A DNA stretch of 56,256 nt. It comes from an uncultured Clostridia bacterium. GTDB lineage: Bacteria; Bacillota; Clostridia; TANB77; CAG-508. The stretch lies in contig CAKPJC010000011.1 in the NCBI GenBank assembly GCA_934162535.1, forward strand, positions 1 to 56,256, given 5' to 3'. Below are positions 40,260 to 50,458 of this stretch, piece by piece (within the stretch, counting starts at the first letter, position 1; every line of letters starts with the position of its first letter). The notes beneath the pieces were generated by a model that was given only the letters and a program-made list of their open reading frames with translations, did no database searches and was not told the origin of the DNA. Made by a program: the position numbers and the translations under genes.

Positions 40260-40634
40260 TCATTTATATATAACAACCACACTTGCAACTGCATATTTTT
40301 TGCAGTGTGAAATGCTTATGTCTATATCTTCTATTTCTCCCCTATATTTCTCTGGTATTTTAACATATGGCCTACCATTCTCCATATTAAGGATTTCTAT
40401 ATCTTTCCAAGTAATATCATATTTGCTTTCTAATATAGACGATATTGCTTTGAATACTGCTTCTTTACCTGCAAACCTCGCTGAATAATGTTGATATTTC
40501 TGTGCCTTTTTCTTTTCACAATATTCTATCTCACGTTCTGTATATACCCTCTTACAGAATTCATTTTCTGTACTTTCAATGCTCTCTTTTATTCTTTCTA
40601 TTTCTATTATATCTACACCTGTTTTTATTTTCAT
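40260..40634 (-). CDS. acpS: Holo-[acyl-carrier-protein] synthase
   Basis: A 124-residue phosphopantetheinyl transferase that activates ACP for fatty-acid synthesis. Signatures: TGVDIIEIERI at the N-terminus, ARFAGKEAVFKAI (magnesium/CoA site) and ISISHCKKYAVASVV. It starts at MKIKTGVD (40634); AAAGGA lies about 11 bases upstream. It is the first gene of a run acpS-tatD-udg-gltD-like, and an upstream terminator (40659) closes the preceding gene. Confidence 0.9.
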   Translation of the reverse strand: MKIKTGVDIIEIERIKESIESTENEFCKRVYTEREIEYCEKKKAQKYQHYSARFAGKEAVFKAISSILESKYDITWKDIEILNMENGRPYVKIPEKYRGEIEDIDISISHCKKYAVASVVVIYK

Positions 40635-40658
40635 CTTTATCACATTCCTTTTATCTAA

Positions 40659-40682
40659 AAAAGCGACACTCATGTCGCTTTT
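40659..40682. terminator. Terminator of the tail-anchored protein gene
   Basis: AAAAGCGACA (40659-40668), loop CTCA, TGTCGCTTTT (40673-40682). It overlaps the stop of the gene at 40681. Confidence 0.85.
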
Positions 40683-41910
40683 ATTTAATAAGTAATATTA
40701 CATTCAAAGCATTTATAATAAGTGTTATTACTAATACTATTGATATAATTATATTTGTTTTTGTGTTTTTCTCTATGTTTAGTTCTTTATATAAAATATC
40801 GTATTTATTTTTTGTATCAAAATATATTTCATCTAATTCAAGTACATCTTTTAAATATTGGAAAAACAATGAGCCTGTATCATCTGATGTTATTTCATTT
40901 ATCCATAAAGTTTGTGTAAATTTTATGAACTTTCTTCTTGTTTTCTTTACTTTATTTCCTTGTCTAAATTCTAGGTTTATTTTTTTTAAGTATATTTTAG
41001 TATATAGTGCCAATATATATGTGTACAAATACTGTTGCTCAAATTTTTGTGGAAATGTTGTGTAATTATTTATATCTGCACTTGAGCAAAATAGAGTTGC
41101 TCCTTGCTTTGTTACTCCAAGCCTTGCATATTTCCACTTAGAGATTATTTTCATACTCTCTTTTGAATAGTTTACACTATTATCACTTGGTAATATGTTT
41201 AAATATTTTATATAATTATCTTTTATTTTATGAAACTCATGAGTATTGTCCCAATGTTCTTGATTTATACATACATATGAATATGTTAAAAATCTTTCTG
41301 TGTCTATATCAAGCTTCATTGCTTCAATATTAGTTCCTGTAATATTTCTAATAAATTCCTTGAAATATTTTACATCACTAAAATAGTTTGTTTGTACTCT
41401 TATGTTATCATAATTATTCATGTTGTTAAATTCTTGATTTATATCTCTAAATTTATAGTTAAAGTTAAGTACATCAGTAAACTTATCACTATCTTCTATA
41501 TTTGTTTTTATTCCTAAAAAACATATTCCTGTATTAAAACATATTATCTCTATTTTAGATATTTTAAAAAATATTCCACTTTTTTCTTCTGTTTTTCCTT
41601 GAATATCTTTGTTTATTGTATATTCAAATATTGTACAAGGATTTTTTGCTAATATCGCTGCTTTTGTATCCAGTGGCAAGTCCTCAAGCTTCATAACTTT
41701 TGACCTTGTAAGATTAAAACTATTGAACATATAGTTTCTTGTTCTATGTGAAAAGTACGAATATATGTCCAAATCTTTATCTTTTTTAAATATTCTTAAT
41801 TTACAATTTTGGTCTTTCAATAATCTTACTAGATATTTAGTATATTTACTTTCTTTTATTATATATGGATATATAAAATATGTATATTGGTATTTCGTCT
41901 TTAGTTCCAT
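40681..41910 (-). CDS. Tail-anchored protein of unknown function
   Basis: A 409-residue soluble protein with a single C-terminal membrane helix (KTNIIISIVLVITLIINALN). The body shows alternating hydrophobic/charged segments with no motif that I recognise. Near the end the sequence LDEIYFDTKNKYDILYKEL, then the membrane helix, looks like the stalk-to-membrane region of CorA-type proteins, but the N-terminal part does not match. AAAGGA precedes the ATG. It faces the cytosol with its tail in the membrane. Confidence 0.55.
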   Translation of the reverse strand: MELKTKYQYTYFIYPYIIKESKYTKYLVRLLKDQNCKLRIFKKDKDLDIYSYFSHRTRNYMFNSFNLTRSKVMKLEDLPLDTKAAILAKNPCTIFEYTINKDIQGKTEEKSGIFFKISKIEIICFNTGICFLGIKTNIEDSDKFTDVLNFNYKFRDINQEFNNMNNYDNIRVQTNYFSDVKYFKEFIRNITGTNIEAMKLDIDTERFLTYSYVCINQEHWDNTHEFHKIKDNYIKYLNILPSDNSVNYSKESMKIISKWKYARLGVTKQGATLFCSSADINNYTTFPQKFEQQYLYTYILALYTKIYLKKINLEFRQGNKVKKTRRKFIKFTQTLWINEITSDDTGSLFFQYLKDVLELDEIYFDTKNKYDILYKELNIEKNTKTNIIISIVLVITLIINALNVILLIK

Positions 41911-41936
41911 TTATTATAACATTCCTTTCGTATTTA

Positions 41937-43445
41937 TTATTTTTCACAATAATAATTCATGTTTAGGTCTTGTCCTAAGTGCCACTTTCCAATAAAGTTT
42001 ATTTGTAAATTGTTTTCTAAGTTATATTTTGGTTCAATTATTACATTTCCTTGTTTGTCTATTGAACCCCATAGCCCATTCTTTTTTATTCCTGCAAATC
42101 CATATTGATTTTGCTCTGTTGCATCATCATATATATAGTCAACTATTACTGTACCTTTTTCGTTAATAAACCCATACTTTCCGTCTTTTTTGTCTAGGAA
42201 TAATGTATTATCTGGTAAAACGTCTTTTCCTTGTTTTTCTTCACAATTGAAATTATAGTATTTGTTTTCATTATCCACTCTCATTTTTATGTATGATTTT
42301 TCTGTATTTATTTCTGATAATACTCCCGTTACCTTTACTTCAAAGTTTTTATTTATTAATGCTGTTTTATATTCCTCTGTTTCTGCTGTAAATAGATTTG
42401 CTTTTTCATTGTATTTTATTCCTTTATATTCAAATGGTATTTTTTCGGCTTCATGTTCATCAATTATCCCAAATTTATCATTTTTTTCTGCTATATATAT
42501 TCCATCTTTAGCTTGTTTTAGATATTGATATTTTGGATCTATTGTTATTTCTTTCGCTGTTGTCATTTCCCCATATAAATTACCTTTTTTATATATTATA
42601 CCTCTTGATGTTTGTGATGTTATTTCATCAAATCCATTTTCAATTATTGTTTCTCCTGATGTATTTATTAATTCCTTTTTACCATTCTCGGTTACTACAT
42701 AATAGTTTTCTAAATATACTTGCTCTATTTTATCATATTTATTTTCTAATACTTGTTTTTTTGTTGTACTTACTATTCCATATTTGTTTTCATCATTTAT
42801 TGTTATATAACCTTCTTTATATGTTTCACCTAATTTTTTTACTTCCTTGTAGATTGGTTCTACTATTATGCTTCCTTTTGAATTAACTATTCCTACTTTA
42901 TTGTCTTTTTGGATTATCATGCTATTTTCGATTTCTTCCATTGCTGTTATTTTATCATATTCACATGGTAATAGCTCTTTTCCATTCATGTCTATTAATC
43001 CGTACTTCTGGTTTTTTTCTGTTCTTAGTATCCCTCCTTCATACCATACATTTTCATTTTCGTCTATATTTTCTATTGCTTCTACTTTGTCATAATTACT
43101 AAATATCTCTTCATTTTTGCTATTTATTACTTTTGTTTTGTATTCTCCTGTTTCTTCATTTACATTATACATGCATATAAATATGTCTTTAGTTTTGTCT
43201 GGTACTATTATCATTTCTTGATATGATGGTTGTATTACAATTTCTCCTTCTTGATTTATTATTCCCCATTTGTTTGCAGAGTATAGTGCAAAGTATTCAT
43301 AATCTTTATTTGTTTCTTTTCTATCACTTAATGCATTTTTTATAATAACTACGAACATTATTACTACTGCTATTGCTATTATTACTGCAAATACTTTTTG
43401 GTAATTTAATTTCTTTTCTGTTTCATATCTTTTTCCTTTACTCAT
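41937..43445 (-). CDS. WG-repeat membrane-anchored protein
   Basis: A 502-residue protein. A basic start is followed by one membrane helix (about residues 17-38, KVFAVIIAIAVVIMFVVII). Then come about nine WG repeats, e.g. KWGIINQEGEIVIQPSY, KYGLIDMNGKELLPCEYD, KYGFINEKGTVIVDYIY and LWGSIDKQGNVIIEPKY. WG repeats form beta-propellers of unknown function, often extracellular and in expansions in gut bacteria. The ATG at 43445 has GGAGG upstream. It lies downstream of spoIIE on the same strand. Confidence 0.8.
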   Translation of the reverse strand: MSKGKRYETEKKLNYQKVFAVIIAIAVVIMFVVIIKNALSDRKETNKDYEYFALYSANKWGIINQEGEIVIQPSYQEMIIVPDKTKDIFICMYNVNEETGEYKTKVINSKNEEIFSNYDKVEAIENIDENENVWYEGGILRTEKNQKYGLIDMNGKELLPCEYDKITAMEEIENSMIIQKDNKVGIVNSKGSIIVEPIYKEVKKLGETYKEGYITINDENKYGIVSTTKKQVLENKYDKIEQVYLENYYVVTENGKKELINTSGETIIENGFDEITSQTSRGIIYKKGNLYGEMTTAKEITIDPKYQYLKQAKDGIYIAEKNDKFGIIDEHEAEKIPFEYKGIKYNEKANLFTAETEEYKTALINKNFEVKVTGVLSEINTEKSYIKMRVDNENKYYNFNCEEKQGKDVLPDNTLFLDKKDGKYGFINEKGTVIVDYIYDDATEQNQYGFAGIKKNGLWGSIDKQGNVIIEPKYNLENNLQINFIGKWHLGQDLNMNYYCEK

Positions 43446-43531
43446 TTTTACCTCCACTTTTATTTTCTATTTTGCATATATTTTCTACTATATTTTACTA
43501 AAAATTCATATAAATAGCAAGATTTTTTTGT

Positions 43532-45943
43532 TTATTCATTTTCTATGAATTTGCATACTATTACACTCATGTCATCTCTTGATATTCCATAATTATTGTC
43601 TATTGATTCATTTAATATTATGTCTGCAATCTTTTGACAGTTGTCTGTTTCTATATCTTCTAACATATATTTCAGCCATAGTTCTTTGTTTTTGTATTCT
43701 ACATTTGAGTCTAGTATTCCGTCACTACACATTACCATTATATCTTGGTTTGCTATGTCTTTGTCATATGTTGTTATATTTATATCTTTTAATATTCCAG
43801 CAGGTAAACTTAGTGATTTTACTATTTGTACTTTCTTTTTGTTTTTTACATATGTTGGGCATGCTCCGTTTTTTATAAATTCTATTTTTCCATTGTATAA
43901 GTCTGCTATTACTATATCTAATGTTGCAAATATTTCTTCATTTGCATTCATTATTGTTGTATTTATTAAATCTATTGATGTGTCTTTATCAAAGCCTGTC
44001 ATTAAAAGTCTTTCCAACATTTTTATTGCTATTTGGCTACTCTTTCTAGCTTCTGGTCCTGCTCCCATTCCGTCACTTATCGCCAATAAATATTTTCCGT
44101 CATTTAGTCTTATTTGCAATGTGCTGTCTCCTGAAACCATTTCTCCTTTTTTTGTTGCTGATGCCTGTCCAATTTGTATTATATATTTGTCTGCTGATGT
44201 ATAACAGAATACTCTTTTTCTTTGCTTGCTTAATTTCTTTGTTTTTGTTTCATTTAACATGAATTTTTCATTCATTATTTTTTCTAATGTTTTTTCAATT
44301 TTTTCAATGTCTTTTGTTTCACTTGTTTGGCTCTCATCTTTTATATATATTTCTATGAAAAATCTTTTTTCTTTTACATTTATTTGTATATCTTCTACAA
44401 GTATATTTTTTATTTCGAGTGCTGATATTATTTTCTTTTTCTCTTCTTCATATTCTGGCTTTTCTTTTATATTTTCTTCTATTTCAACTGCGATATTTGA
44501 TATCGCTTTTGATACACCATTTAATTGTGCTTGTACATTCTTTTTGTTTGTTTTTATTTTTTCTTCCCATATAAATTCTGTTTTACTTGTTTTATATGCA
44601 TCATTTACTGCTTTTACTATTGCTTCTATGTCTTGTTTTATTTTATTTCCTGCTTTTTCATCTTTGAATTCTACTATATAATTATTATATTTTCTAAATG
44701 TTTTTACTATATCCTCACTTGTTACTTCTTGTTTTTCTAATAGTTTATCAAATAAATCATATACTATCGGACTTTTATTTTCAGTCATATCATCATATAA
44801 TATGTTTTCTTCTAAACTATCCATGTTGTTTAATAACTCAGATATAAATTTATTTCTATTTTTCACAATCATTTCTTGATTGTTTACATTATTTTCTTCA
44901 TATGTATCTGCCATGTCTTTTATTGTTTCAGATACCATGTTTAGTTTATTTATTGTTTCTTTGCTTTGCTCTAATCCTCTAGATTGATATTCTGGTAATA
45001 ATTTTTCATCATTTTCTATATTTTCTATTTTTATTCCTACCCATTTAGGCATTGCTAATAATCCTAAAGATGCTATTAATACTTCTTTGAATAGTATTAA
45101 GTCTGTTGTCATTCCATTTGATGCATATATTAATATTATGTTTCCTATAATGAAACCTACTATAACTCCTATTTTTCCAAATTTGTTAAGTATTCCTGCT
45201 ATCATTCCTGATAATGCATATACTGCTATTATAATTGGCTCTCCTTGTGATATTATTCCAAGTGTTACACCTATTGTTATTCCCGATGTAGCACCTATAA
45301 GTATTCCATTTTTCCATCCTAATATTAATACTATTAATATACTTAATATATTTCTTATTGATAATCCAAATATTCCAAAGTCTCCTATTGCTGATACTGC
45401 TATTGCTAACAATAGGTTTGCTCCTATTACTTCTTCTATAGAAAATGCTCTTTTTTCAGTAAATTCTTGCATAACTACTAATGAGTTTACAAATATTTTA
45501 TAAAATACTACTGAAAGTACTGCTAACATTATATGTAACAATAAATCTCCTATTGTGAATTTAGTTAATATTAATTTTGCTATCATTACTAATATGACAC
45601 TAATAAATATATGTGATGATATTTGTATTTGCTCATTTTTGTATTCATCACTTTCTCTTGGAGGTTTTATGCATAATATTATCATTAACATTAATATTAT
45701 TAATATATAATTTAGTGCTCCTACTACACCTGCTCCTATTATGTTTCCTATTAGTCCTGCTATTACAACACCTATTGCAGGTATTCCACTTGCCAAACTA
45801 GCTCCTACTATTGCTATACTAAATGGTGAAACTTCTTGTCCCAAATTTATTGTTGATACCATAAATGATATTATATATATTATTATATTCTTAATATTTA
45901 CTAGATTTATAAGTACTTCTTTTTTTATATTGTTTTTTAACAT
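43532..45943 (-). CDS. spoIIE: Stage II sporulation protein E (SpoIIE phosphatase)
   Basis: An 803-residue protein. In sporulation it dephosphorylates SpoIIAA and so activates sigma-F in the forespore. The N-terminal half has about ten membrane helices. The C-terminal PP2C-type domain has SDGMGAGPEAR, VMCSDGILDSN and SRDDMSVIVCKF, with the metal-binding Asp residues. The middle region (about 300-560) is helical and charged, as in the family. The start at 45943 has AGGTGG upstream; an earlier ATG has none. Confidence 0.9.
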   Translation of the reverse strand: MLKNNIKKEVLINLVNIKNIIIYIISFMVSTINLGQEVSPFSIAIVGASLASGIPAIGVVIAGLIGNIIGAGVVGALNYILIILMLMIILCIKPPRESDEYKNEQIQISSHIFISVILVMIAKLILTKFTIGDLLLHIMLAVLSVVFYKIFVNSLVVMQEFTEKRAFSIEEVIGANLLLAIAVSAIGDFGIFGLSIRNILSILIVLILGWKNGILIGATSGITIGVTLGIISQGEPIIIAVYALSGMIAGILNKFGKIGVIVGFIIGNIILIYASNGMTTDLILFKEVLIASLGLLAMPKWVGIKIENIENDEKLLPEYQSRGLEQSKETINKLNMVSETIKDMADTYEENNVNNQEMIVKNRNKFISELLNNMDSLEENILYDDMTENKSPIVYDLFDKLLEKQEVTSEDIVKTFRKYNNYIVEFKDEKAGNKIKQDIEAIVKAVNDAYKTSKTEFIWEEKIKTNKKNVQAQLNGVSKAISNIAVEIEENIKEKPEYEEEKKKIISALEIKNILVEDIQINVKEKRFFIEIYIKDESQTSETKDIEKIEKTLEKIMNEKFMLNETKTKKLSKQRKRVFCYTSADKYIIQIGQASATKKGEMVSGDSTLQIRLNDGKYLLAISDGMGAGPEARKSSQIAIKMLERLLMTGFDKDTSIDLINTTIMNANEEIFATLDIVIADLYNGKIEFIKNGACPTYVKNKKKVQIVKSLSLPAGILKDINITTYDKDIANQDIMVMCSDGILDSNVEYKNKELWLKYMLEDIETDNCQKIADIILNESIDNNYGISRDDMSVIVCKFIENE

Positions 45944-46156
45944 CCTTACCACCTCATACTTCTTCATAATATAGTAACATTTTAATCTTTTTCTTTTGTG
46001 TTTTTTGTCTTTTTTAGTACTCTACTACAAAAAAGTTTTTTACATTTTGTGATATTTATATTTTTTTTATCCTTTTTTCTGTTGTTTTACGCTCTATATT
46101 TTATTATAGATTGTTGAAAATTACAAGGTTTTATCAAAATTTTATCCACTTTTTTA

Positions 46157-46185
46157 TTAACTGTTTTTCTTTTTATTCATATAAT
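46157..46185 (+). promoter_or_regulatory. Probable promoter of the 46222-46999 pair
   Basis: TTAACT (46157-46162), 17 bases, TATAAT (46180-46185). The rest of the 46000-46220 gap shows no gene. Confidence 0.5.
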
Positions 46186-46221
46186 ATTTAATAATGAATA
46201 AATTGTTTTGAGGTGATATTG

Positions 46222-46689
46222 ATGTCTGATAAAATGGAAGATTTATTTGCTAATTTTAAAAAGGCAATTGATAGTGGAAATATTCCTGATGATGTTAAAC
46301 AAATGATGAATAATTTACAAGGAGCATCTAATAAAAGTGAGTCCAATAGCAGTTCATTAAACAATACTAATATAAATAATATTCTTAGTCAGATTTCTCC
46401 AGATATGCTTAATAATTTTAGTAATATGATGAATAGCTCAAATAATAATTCTAACCAAAGCTCTTCTGATTCTAATAATATAAATATTGATATGAATACT
46501 GTTTTGAAAATGAAGTCTATAATGGATAATATGAATAATAAAAATGACCCTCGTGCCAATTTATTATATTCATTGAAACCATATCTGCGAAATAGTAAAA
46601 AAAACAAACTTGATCAATATGTTAATATGCTTAATATTTCTAAAATTGCTGATATTATGAATAAGAAAGAAGATAATAAAAATGAATAG
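46222..46689 (+). CDS. Asn/Ser-rich protein, clostridial conserved hypothetical
   Basis: A 155-residue protein. It begins MSDKMEDLFANFKKAIDSGN, has a Ser/Asn linker, and ends with DPRANLLYSLKPYLRNSKKN, a block I recognise from small uncharacterised clostridial proteins. There is no membrane segment. The ATG at 46222 has GAGGTGA upstream. It overlaps the next gene by eight bases. The neighbourhood (spoIIE, coat proteins elsewhere) suggests but does not show a sporulation link. Confidence 0.6.
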   Translation: MSDKMEDLFANFKKAIDSGNIPDDVKQMMNNLQGASNKSESNSSSLNNTNINNILSQISPDMLNNFSNMMNSSNNNSNQSSSDSNNINIDMNTVLKMKSIMDNMNNKNDPRANLLYSLKPYLRNSKKNKLDQYVNMLNISKIADIMNKKEDNKNE

Positions 46690-46999
46690 ATTTTCACGTT
46701 ATCCTAGGTATTTGCCATATTACAATAATTATTATAATCCTTATTATTATAATAATTTTAACCATTCTGTTAATAATCAAAAAGACTCCACCACAGTAAC
46801 TTGTAGTGAAGTCAACAATAAATCTCATTCTCATAAACCCAAACCCCAAAATGTGAATGATACAGTTTGGCTTGACCTGTTTGGAATCAAATTATATTTT
46901 GATGATGTTTTAATTTTGAGTCTTTTATTCTTTTTATATAAAGAAGAAGTGAAAGATGAAAGTCTTTTTATATCACTGCTTTTGCTTCTAATAAGTTGA
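46682..46999 (+). CDS. Tyr/Asn-rich small protein with C-terminal membrane segment
   Basis: A 105-residue protein. The N-terminus is a low-complexity Tyr/Asn stretch (YYNNYYNPYYYNNF). Two hydrophobic segments follow, LDLFGIKLYFDDVLILSLLF and the terminal LFISLLLLLIS. Such Tyr-rich starts occur in spore-coat-type proteins. It overlaps the upstream gene by eight bases and its end overlaps the convergent minC by 12 bases. It is probably co-expressed with 46222-46689. Confidence 0.55.
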   Translation: MNRFSRYPRYLPYYNNYYNPYYYNNFNHSVNNQKDSTTVTCSEVNNKSHSHKPKPQNVNDTVWLDLFGIKLYFDDVLILSLLFFLYKEEVKDESLFISLLLLLIS

Positions 47000-47614
47000 A
47001 TGCAAGAATTTGCCGACTATTTCATCTCCTTCAACATATATGTATGCATGTTCCTGCATTTCTTCTTTATCTTTGTCAATTTCTTTTACTATATTTGATA
47101 TTCTTAATTGTACAGCATCTAAAGTACTTGCAGCTATTATTGCTTCTTTATTTCCTTTTGCTCCTGCGTGTGCAAGACCTCTTAATGTTCCAATTACTAC
47201 TATGTTATCTGTTGCTATTACTTCTGCTCCAGAATTCACATCTCCTATTATTACTATACTTCCTTCAACTTCCACTCTTTGGCCTGAACGTAAAGATCCT
47301 TTATGAAATCTTGTTTCTGATATTCCTATGTCTTTTTTATAGCTTTTTGTTATACTATGTAGCCCCATTGTTTGTGGAGTATCGAATCTTACCTCAACAT
47401 CTATTTCTTTTTTAATCGTTTCTTTTAGTTCTTCCATTTCCACATTTTTTAGTATCTTGCCAGTAACTCTAATAGGTGTTTTTTCATCTTGGTATAGTTT
47501 TTTTAGTTCAATTAATTTTGAGCTTAATTCATTCAATATATCTTCTTGTTTAGAATCTTCATCTATTTTTATTAATATTTCATCTTTTTTTAAATTTATA
47601 CTAACACAATTCAT
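46988..47614 (-). CDS. minC: Septum site-determining protein MinC
   Basis: A 208-residue division inhibitor. The N-terminal FtsZ-binding domain (about residues 1-90) precedes the C-terminal beta-helix, where VRFDTPQTMGLHSI, GSLRSGQRVEVEGSIVIIGD and AEVIATDNIVVIGTLRG are typical. The start at 47614 has GAAAGGA upstream. It is the last gene of the radC-mre-mrdA cluster. minD and minE, which usually follow it in clostridia, are missing here; the next gene is convergent and overlapping. Confidence 0.88.
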   Translation of the reverse strand: MNCVSINLKKDEILIKIDEDSKQEDILNELSSKLIELKKLYQDEKTPIRVTGKILKNVEMEELKETIKKEIDVEVRFDTPQTMGLHSITKSYKKDIGISETRFHKGSLRSGQRVEVEGSIVIIGDVNSGAEVIATDNIVVIGTLRGLAHAGAKGNKEAIIAASTLDAVQLRISNIVKEIDKDKEEMQEHAYIYVEGDEIVGKFLHSTY

Positions 47615-47636
47615 CTTTATATATCCTTTCACACTG

Positions 47637-49793
47637 CTATCTTATCTCTTCTGTATATGGAATTGCTTTGATATTTTCATTAACTTCTGCGACTTCATTT
47701 TTTCCGAAGTATTGTACAAGTATGTCTCTTGCAACCTCTGCCGCATAGTTACCATGTCCACCATTTTCTATCATTACAACTACAGCAACCTCTGGATTTT
47801 CAAATGGGGCAAAACATACAAACCATGCATTTACTTTATCATTGCCATTGCTATCTGTTCCCGCTTCTGCCGAACCTGTTTTTCCTGCAACTTCAACATT
47901 GAAGTTTTTGAAAATATTATATGCTGTTCCTCCTGCTTCACTTGTTGCCATTCTCATTCCTTCTTTTGCGATATTTATATTTTCTGGATTTATTTCTATT
48001 CCATCATCCGATGTATCTATTCCTAATTTTTCATTAGTATAATTCTCTATTTCCTCCTTTGATACTTCTGTGTTATTTGAATCTAATATTGTTTTTATTA
48101 TTGTTGGTTTTACAATAGTTCCTCCATTTGCAATTGTTGAAATGTATTTTGCAATTTGCATTGGAGTAAAGTTATTATAGCTTTGTCCTATTGAAGCTGA
48201 TAGCGTCTCTCCCGGATACCATGATTCTCCGTTTTTTAGTTTTGCCTTTGTTTCTGGAGAAGCTACTGAACCTGCTGATTCACTAGGTAACTCTATTCCT
48301 GTCTTTTTTCCAAGTCCAAAATGTAGTGCATATTTTGATAATGTTGATATTCCCATTCTGTCTCCAACTTCATAGAAGAAGTAGTTACATGAATGTTGTA
48401 ATGCTTGTGTTACATTTTGGTATCCATGTCCTCTATGATAACTTGTATAATACCAACATTTCCATTCCGTGTTATATTTTCTATATACACCTGTATCATT
48501 TATTTTCTCCTTTGTTGATATTGTACCTGTTTCTAATCCTGCAATAGCTGTTACCATTTTAAATATTGAACCTGGTGCATATGCAGATTGTATTGTTTTG
48601 TTTAACATTGGATGTGATGGATTATCCCTAAGTTCTTTCCATCTATTTGGATCTATTCCCCCACTAAACCATTGTGGCTCATAAGTTGGATTACTTGCTG
48701 TTGCTAAGACTTCACCTGTATTTACATTCATTACAACTGCAGCTCCACCTTTTGCATCATATGTTTGTGAAAATCCCCCATCTCTAATTTTGTTTATGCA
48801 ATTTTCCAATGCACTTTCTGTTACACTTTGTAGGTTGGCATCTATTGTTAATACAATATCATCCCCAACTTTTGCGTCTTTCGTAATACATTCTCCTGTA
48901 ATTGTTCCGTCAACTGACATGTCAACTTGTTTCTCTCCATCTTGACCTTTTAGATATTTTTCAAATAGTGCTTCTATTCCTGTTTTTCCTACAATATCGT
49001 CACTACTATATGTATCTTTCTTTTTCTCGTATTCTTCTTGACTTATTTTTCCAGTATATCCTATTACATGTGATGCTAAACTTCCTGTTAAATATGTTCT
49101 TATTGCTTTTTGTTCTATGCTTATTCCTGGGAATTCACTATTTCTTTCGCTGATTTGTGCAATTAAATCTTGCCCGACATTTTCAGCTATTTGTATTGAT
49201 TTCGTTGTACTATATCCTGTTGTGGATATTTTATATCTTATCGCTATTATCTTTCTTACATCTTCTATATTTTCATTTGATATTTCATATTTGCTTTTAA
49301 ATTTATTTATTGCTTCTTCTGGTGTAGCATCTTCTTTTATTTTATATTTGGCTTTCCATGTTGCTAATTCATCCCCACTAATTGTATATTCATATGGGTT
49401 AATATTTACTGGAAATGTATCTGTATATGCAACTTGATATTCATTTAATAAATTGACTAATTTTAATATAGATGTGTTTAGTTGTTCATTTGCTATATTT
49501 GTTTTATACATTTCTATACTGTATTGTGTCGCTATTCCTGCCAATTCTGTTCCTGTTCTATCAACTATTGAACCTCTTGCTGATTTTATTGATGTTACTC
49601 TTGATAGTCTTGTATTTGACTGTTCTCTATATGTTTCTCCATTTAGTACTTGTAGGTTGAATAATTGAACAATTAGTATAATTCCAATTATGTACACTAT
49701 TACTACTATTATGTTAAACCTGAAGTTTATTTGTTCATTTCCTGTTTCCTTTTTCCATGATGTATCTCTGTCAAAGCTTATTCTATTGTTCAA
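47637..49793 (-). CDS. mrdA: Penicillin-binding protein 2 (transpeptidase of elongation)
   Basis: A 718-residue class B PBP that cross-links peptidoglycan during rod elongation, with MreBCD. It has an N-terminal membrane anchor (about residues 23-46), a dimerisation domain, and a transpeptidase domain with SxxK in APGSIFKMV, SxN in QHSCNYFFYE, and KTG in EVAGKTGSAEAG. The TTG at 49793 with GAAGGTGA upstream is preferred. A TTG 66 bases upstream has no ribosome site. The palindromic repeat of copy 2 separates it from mreD. Confidence 0.88.
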   Translation of the reverse strand: MNNRISFDRDTSWKKETGNEQINFRFNIIVVIVYIIGIILIVQLFNLQVLNGETYREQSNTRLSRVTSIKSARGSIVDRTGTELAGIATQYSIEMYKTNIANEQLNTSILKLVNLLNEYQVAYTDTFPVNINPYEYTISGDELATWKAKYKIKEDATPEEAINKFKSKYEISNENIEDVRKIIAIRYKISTTGYSTTKSIQIAENVGQDLIAQISERNSEFPGISIEQKAIRTYLTGSLASHVIGYTGKISQEEYEKKKDTYSSDDIVGKTGIEALFEKYLKGQDGEKQVDMSVDGTITGECITKDAKVGDDIVLTIDANLQSVTESALENCINKIRDGGFSQTYDAKGGAAVVMNVNTGEVLATASNPTYEPQWFSGGIDPNRWKELRDNPSHPMLNKTIQSAYAPGSIFKMVTAIAGLETGTISTKEKINDTGVYRKYNTEWKCWYYTSYHRGHGYQNVTQALQHSCNYFFYEVGDRMGISTLSKYALHFGLGKKTGIELPSESAGSVASPETKAKLKNGESWYPGETLSASIGQSYNNFTPMQIAKYISTIANGGTIVKPTIIKTILDSNNTEVSKEEIENYTNEKLGIDTSDDGIEINPENINIAKEGMRMATSEAGGTAYNIFKNFNVEVAGKTGSAEAGTDSNGNDKVNAWFVCFAPFENPEVAVVVMIENGGHGNYAAEVARDILVQYFGKNEVAEVNENIKAIPYTEEIR

Positions 49794-49872
49794 TTTTTCA
49801 CCTTCTTTCTGTTTGTTCTCGCCCGATTTGAGTTTTCGACCAAAAGACAAAAACCTCAAAGGACTAGCGATT

Positions 49873-49917
49873 GTAGCTTTTAATATAATAGGAATGTGAT
49901 ACTTTCCTATTATATTA
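49873..49917. repeat. Dispersed palindromic repeat, copy 2
   Basis: A 17-bp arm at 49881-49897 pairs with 49901-49917 around a 3-base loop (core TAATAGGAATGT / ACTTTCCTATTA), flanked by GTAGCTTTTA at 49873, the same flank as in copy 1 (7465). The end coincides with the mreD stop codon (49917-49915). Its place between mreD and mrdA suggests RNA processing or attenuation. Confidence 0.6.
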
Positions 49918-50448
49918 AAAATATCTTGTAAATAATTTATTTCCTTTTATCTCACTTTCTGCCTCATATCCTGCTTTTCGTATTAGTGGGTATAGAATGA
50001 TTGTTATTAACACATTGTATATTACTTCTATACCTAGTATTTTTAAGATTTGCATAAATTCAATATTTATTCCTACTGTGATATTTCTTAATACCAATGA
50101 TAGTATTTCAAATAATATTGTGCTTACTATTACCATTAGTATTACTGTTATTCTACTTTCTTTAGAGAAGTTTTTGTCAAATATTCCTGCTAGAAATCCG
50201 ATAAAAGCAAGACATACTGATGTTATTCCGAATTTTCTTCCAATCCATATATCTATTAAAATTCCAAATATTATTCCAAATATAACTCCCCTGCTTCTTC
50301 CCATATATAGTCCGATAAATAACATTAAAACTACCATTACGTTTGGCATTATTCCTGCTATAGTTACATTTGTGAATACAGTAACTTGTAGCAAATATAT
50401 TAGTATAAATGTTAATACTAAAGATATATATATTATTATTTTTTTCAT
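49915..50448 (-). CDS. mreD: Rod-shape-determining protein MreD
   Basis: A 177-residue membrane protein with about five helices, a component of the elongasome with MreC. The sequence (YLLQVTVFTNVTIAGIMPNV, then GLYMGRSRGVIFGIIFGILID) is the usual MreD pattern. GAGAGG precedes the ATG. It is ten bases after mreC and is followed by the palindromic repeat and mrdA. Confidence 0.85.
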   Translation of the reverse strand: MKKIIIYISLVLTFILIYLLQVTVFTNVTIAGIMPNVMVVLMLFIGLYMGRSRGVIFGIIFGILIDIWIGRKFGITSVCLAFIGFLAGIFDKNFSKESRITVILMVIVSTILFEILSLVLRNITVGINIEFMQILKILGIEVIYNVLITIILYPLIRKAGYEAESEIKGNKLFTRYF

Positions 50449-50458
50449 TTTTACCTCT

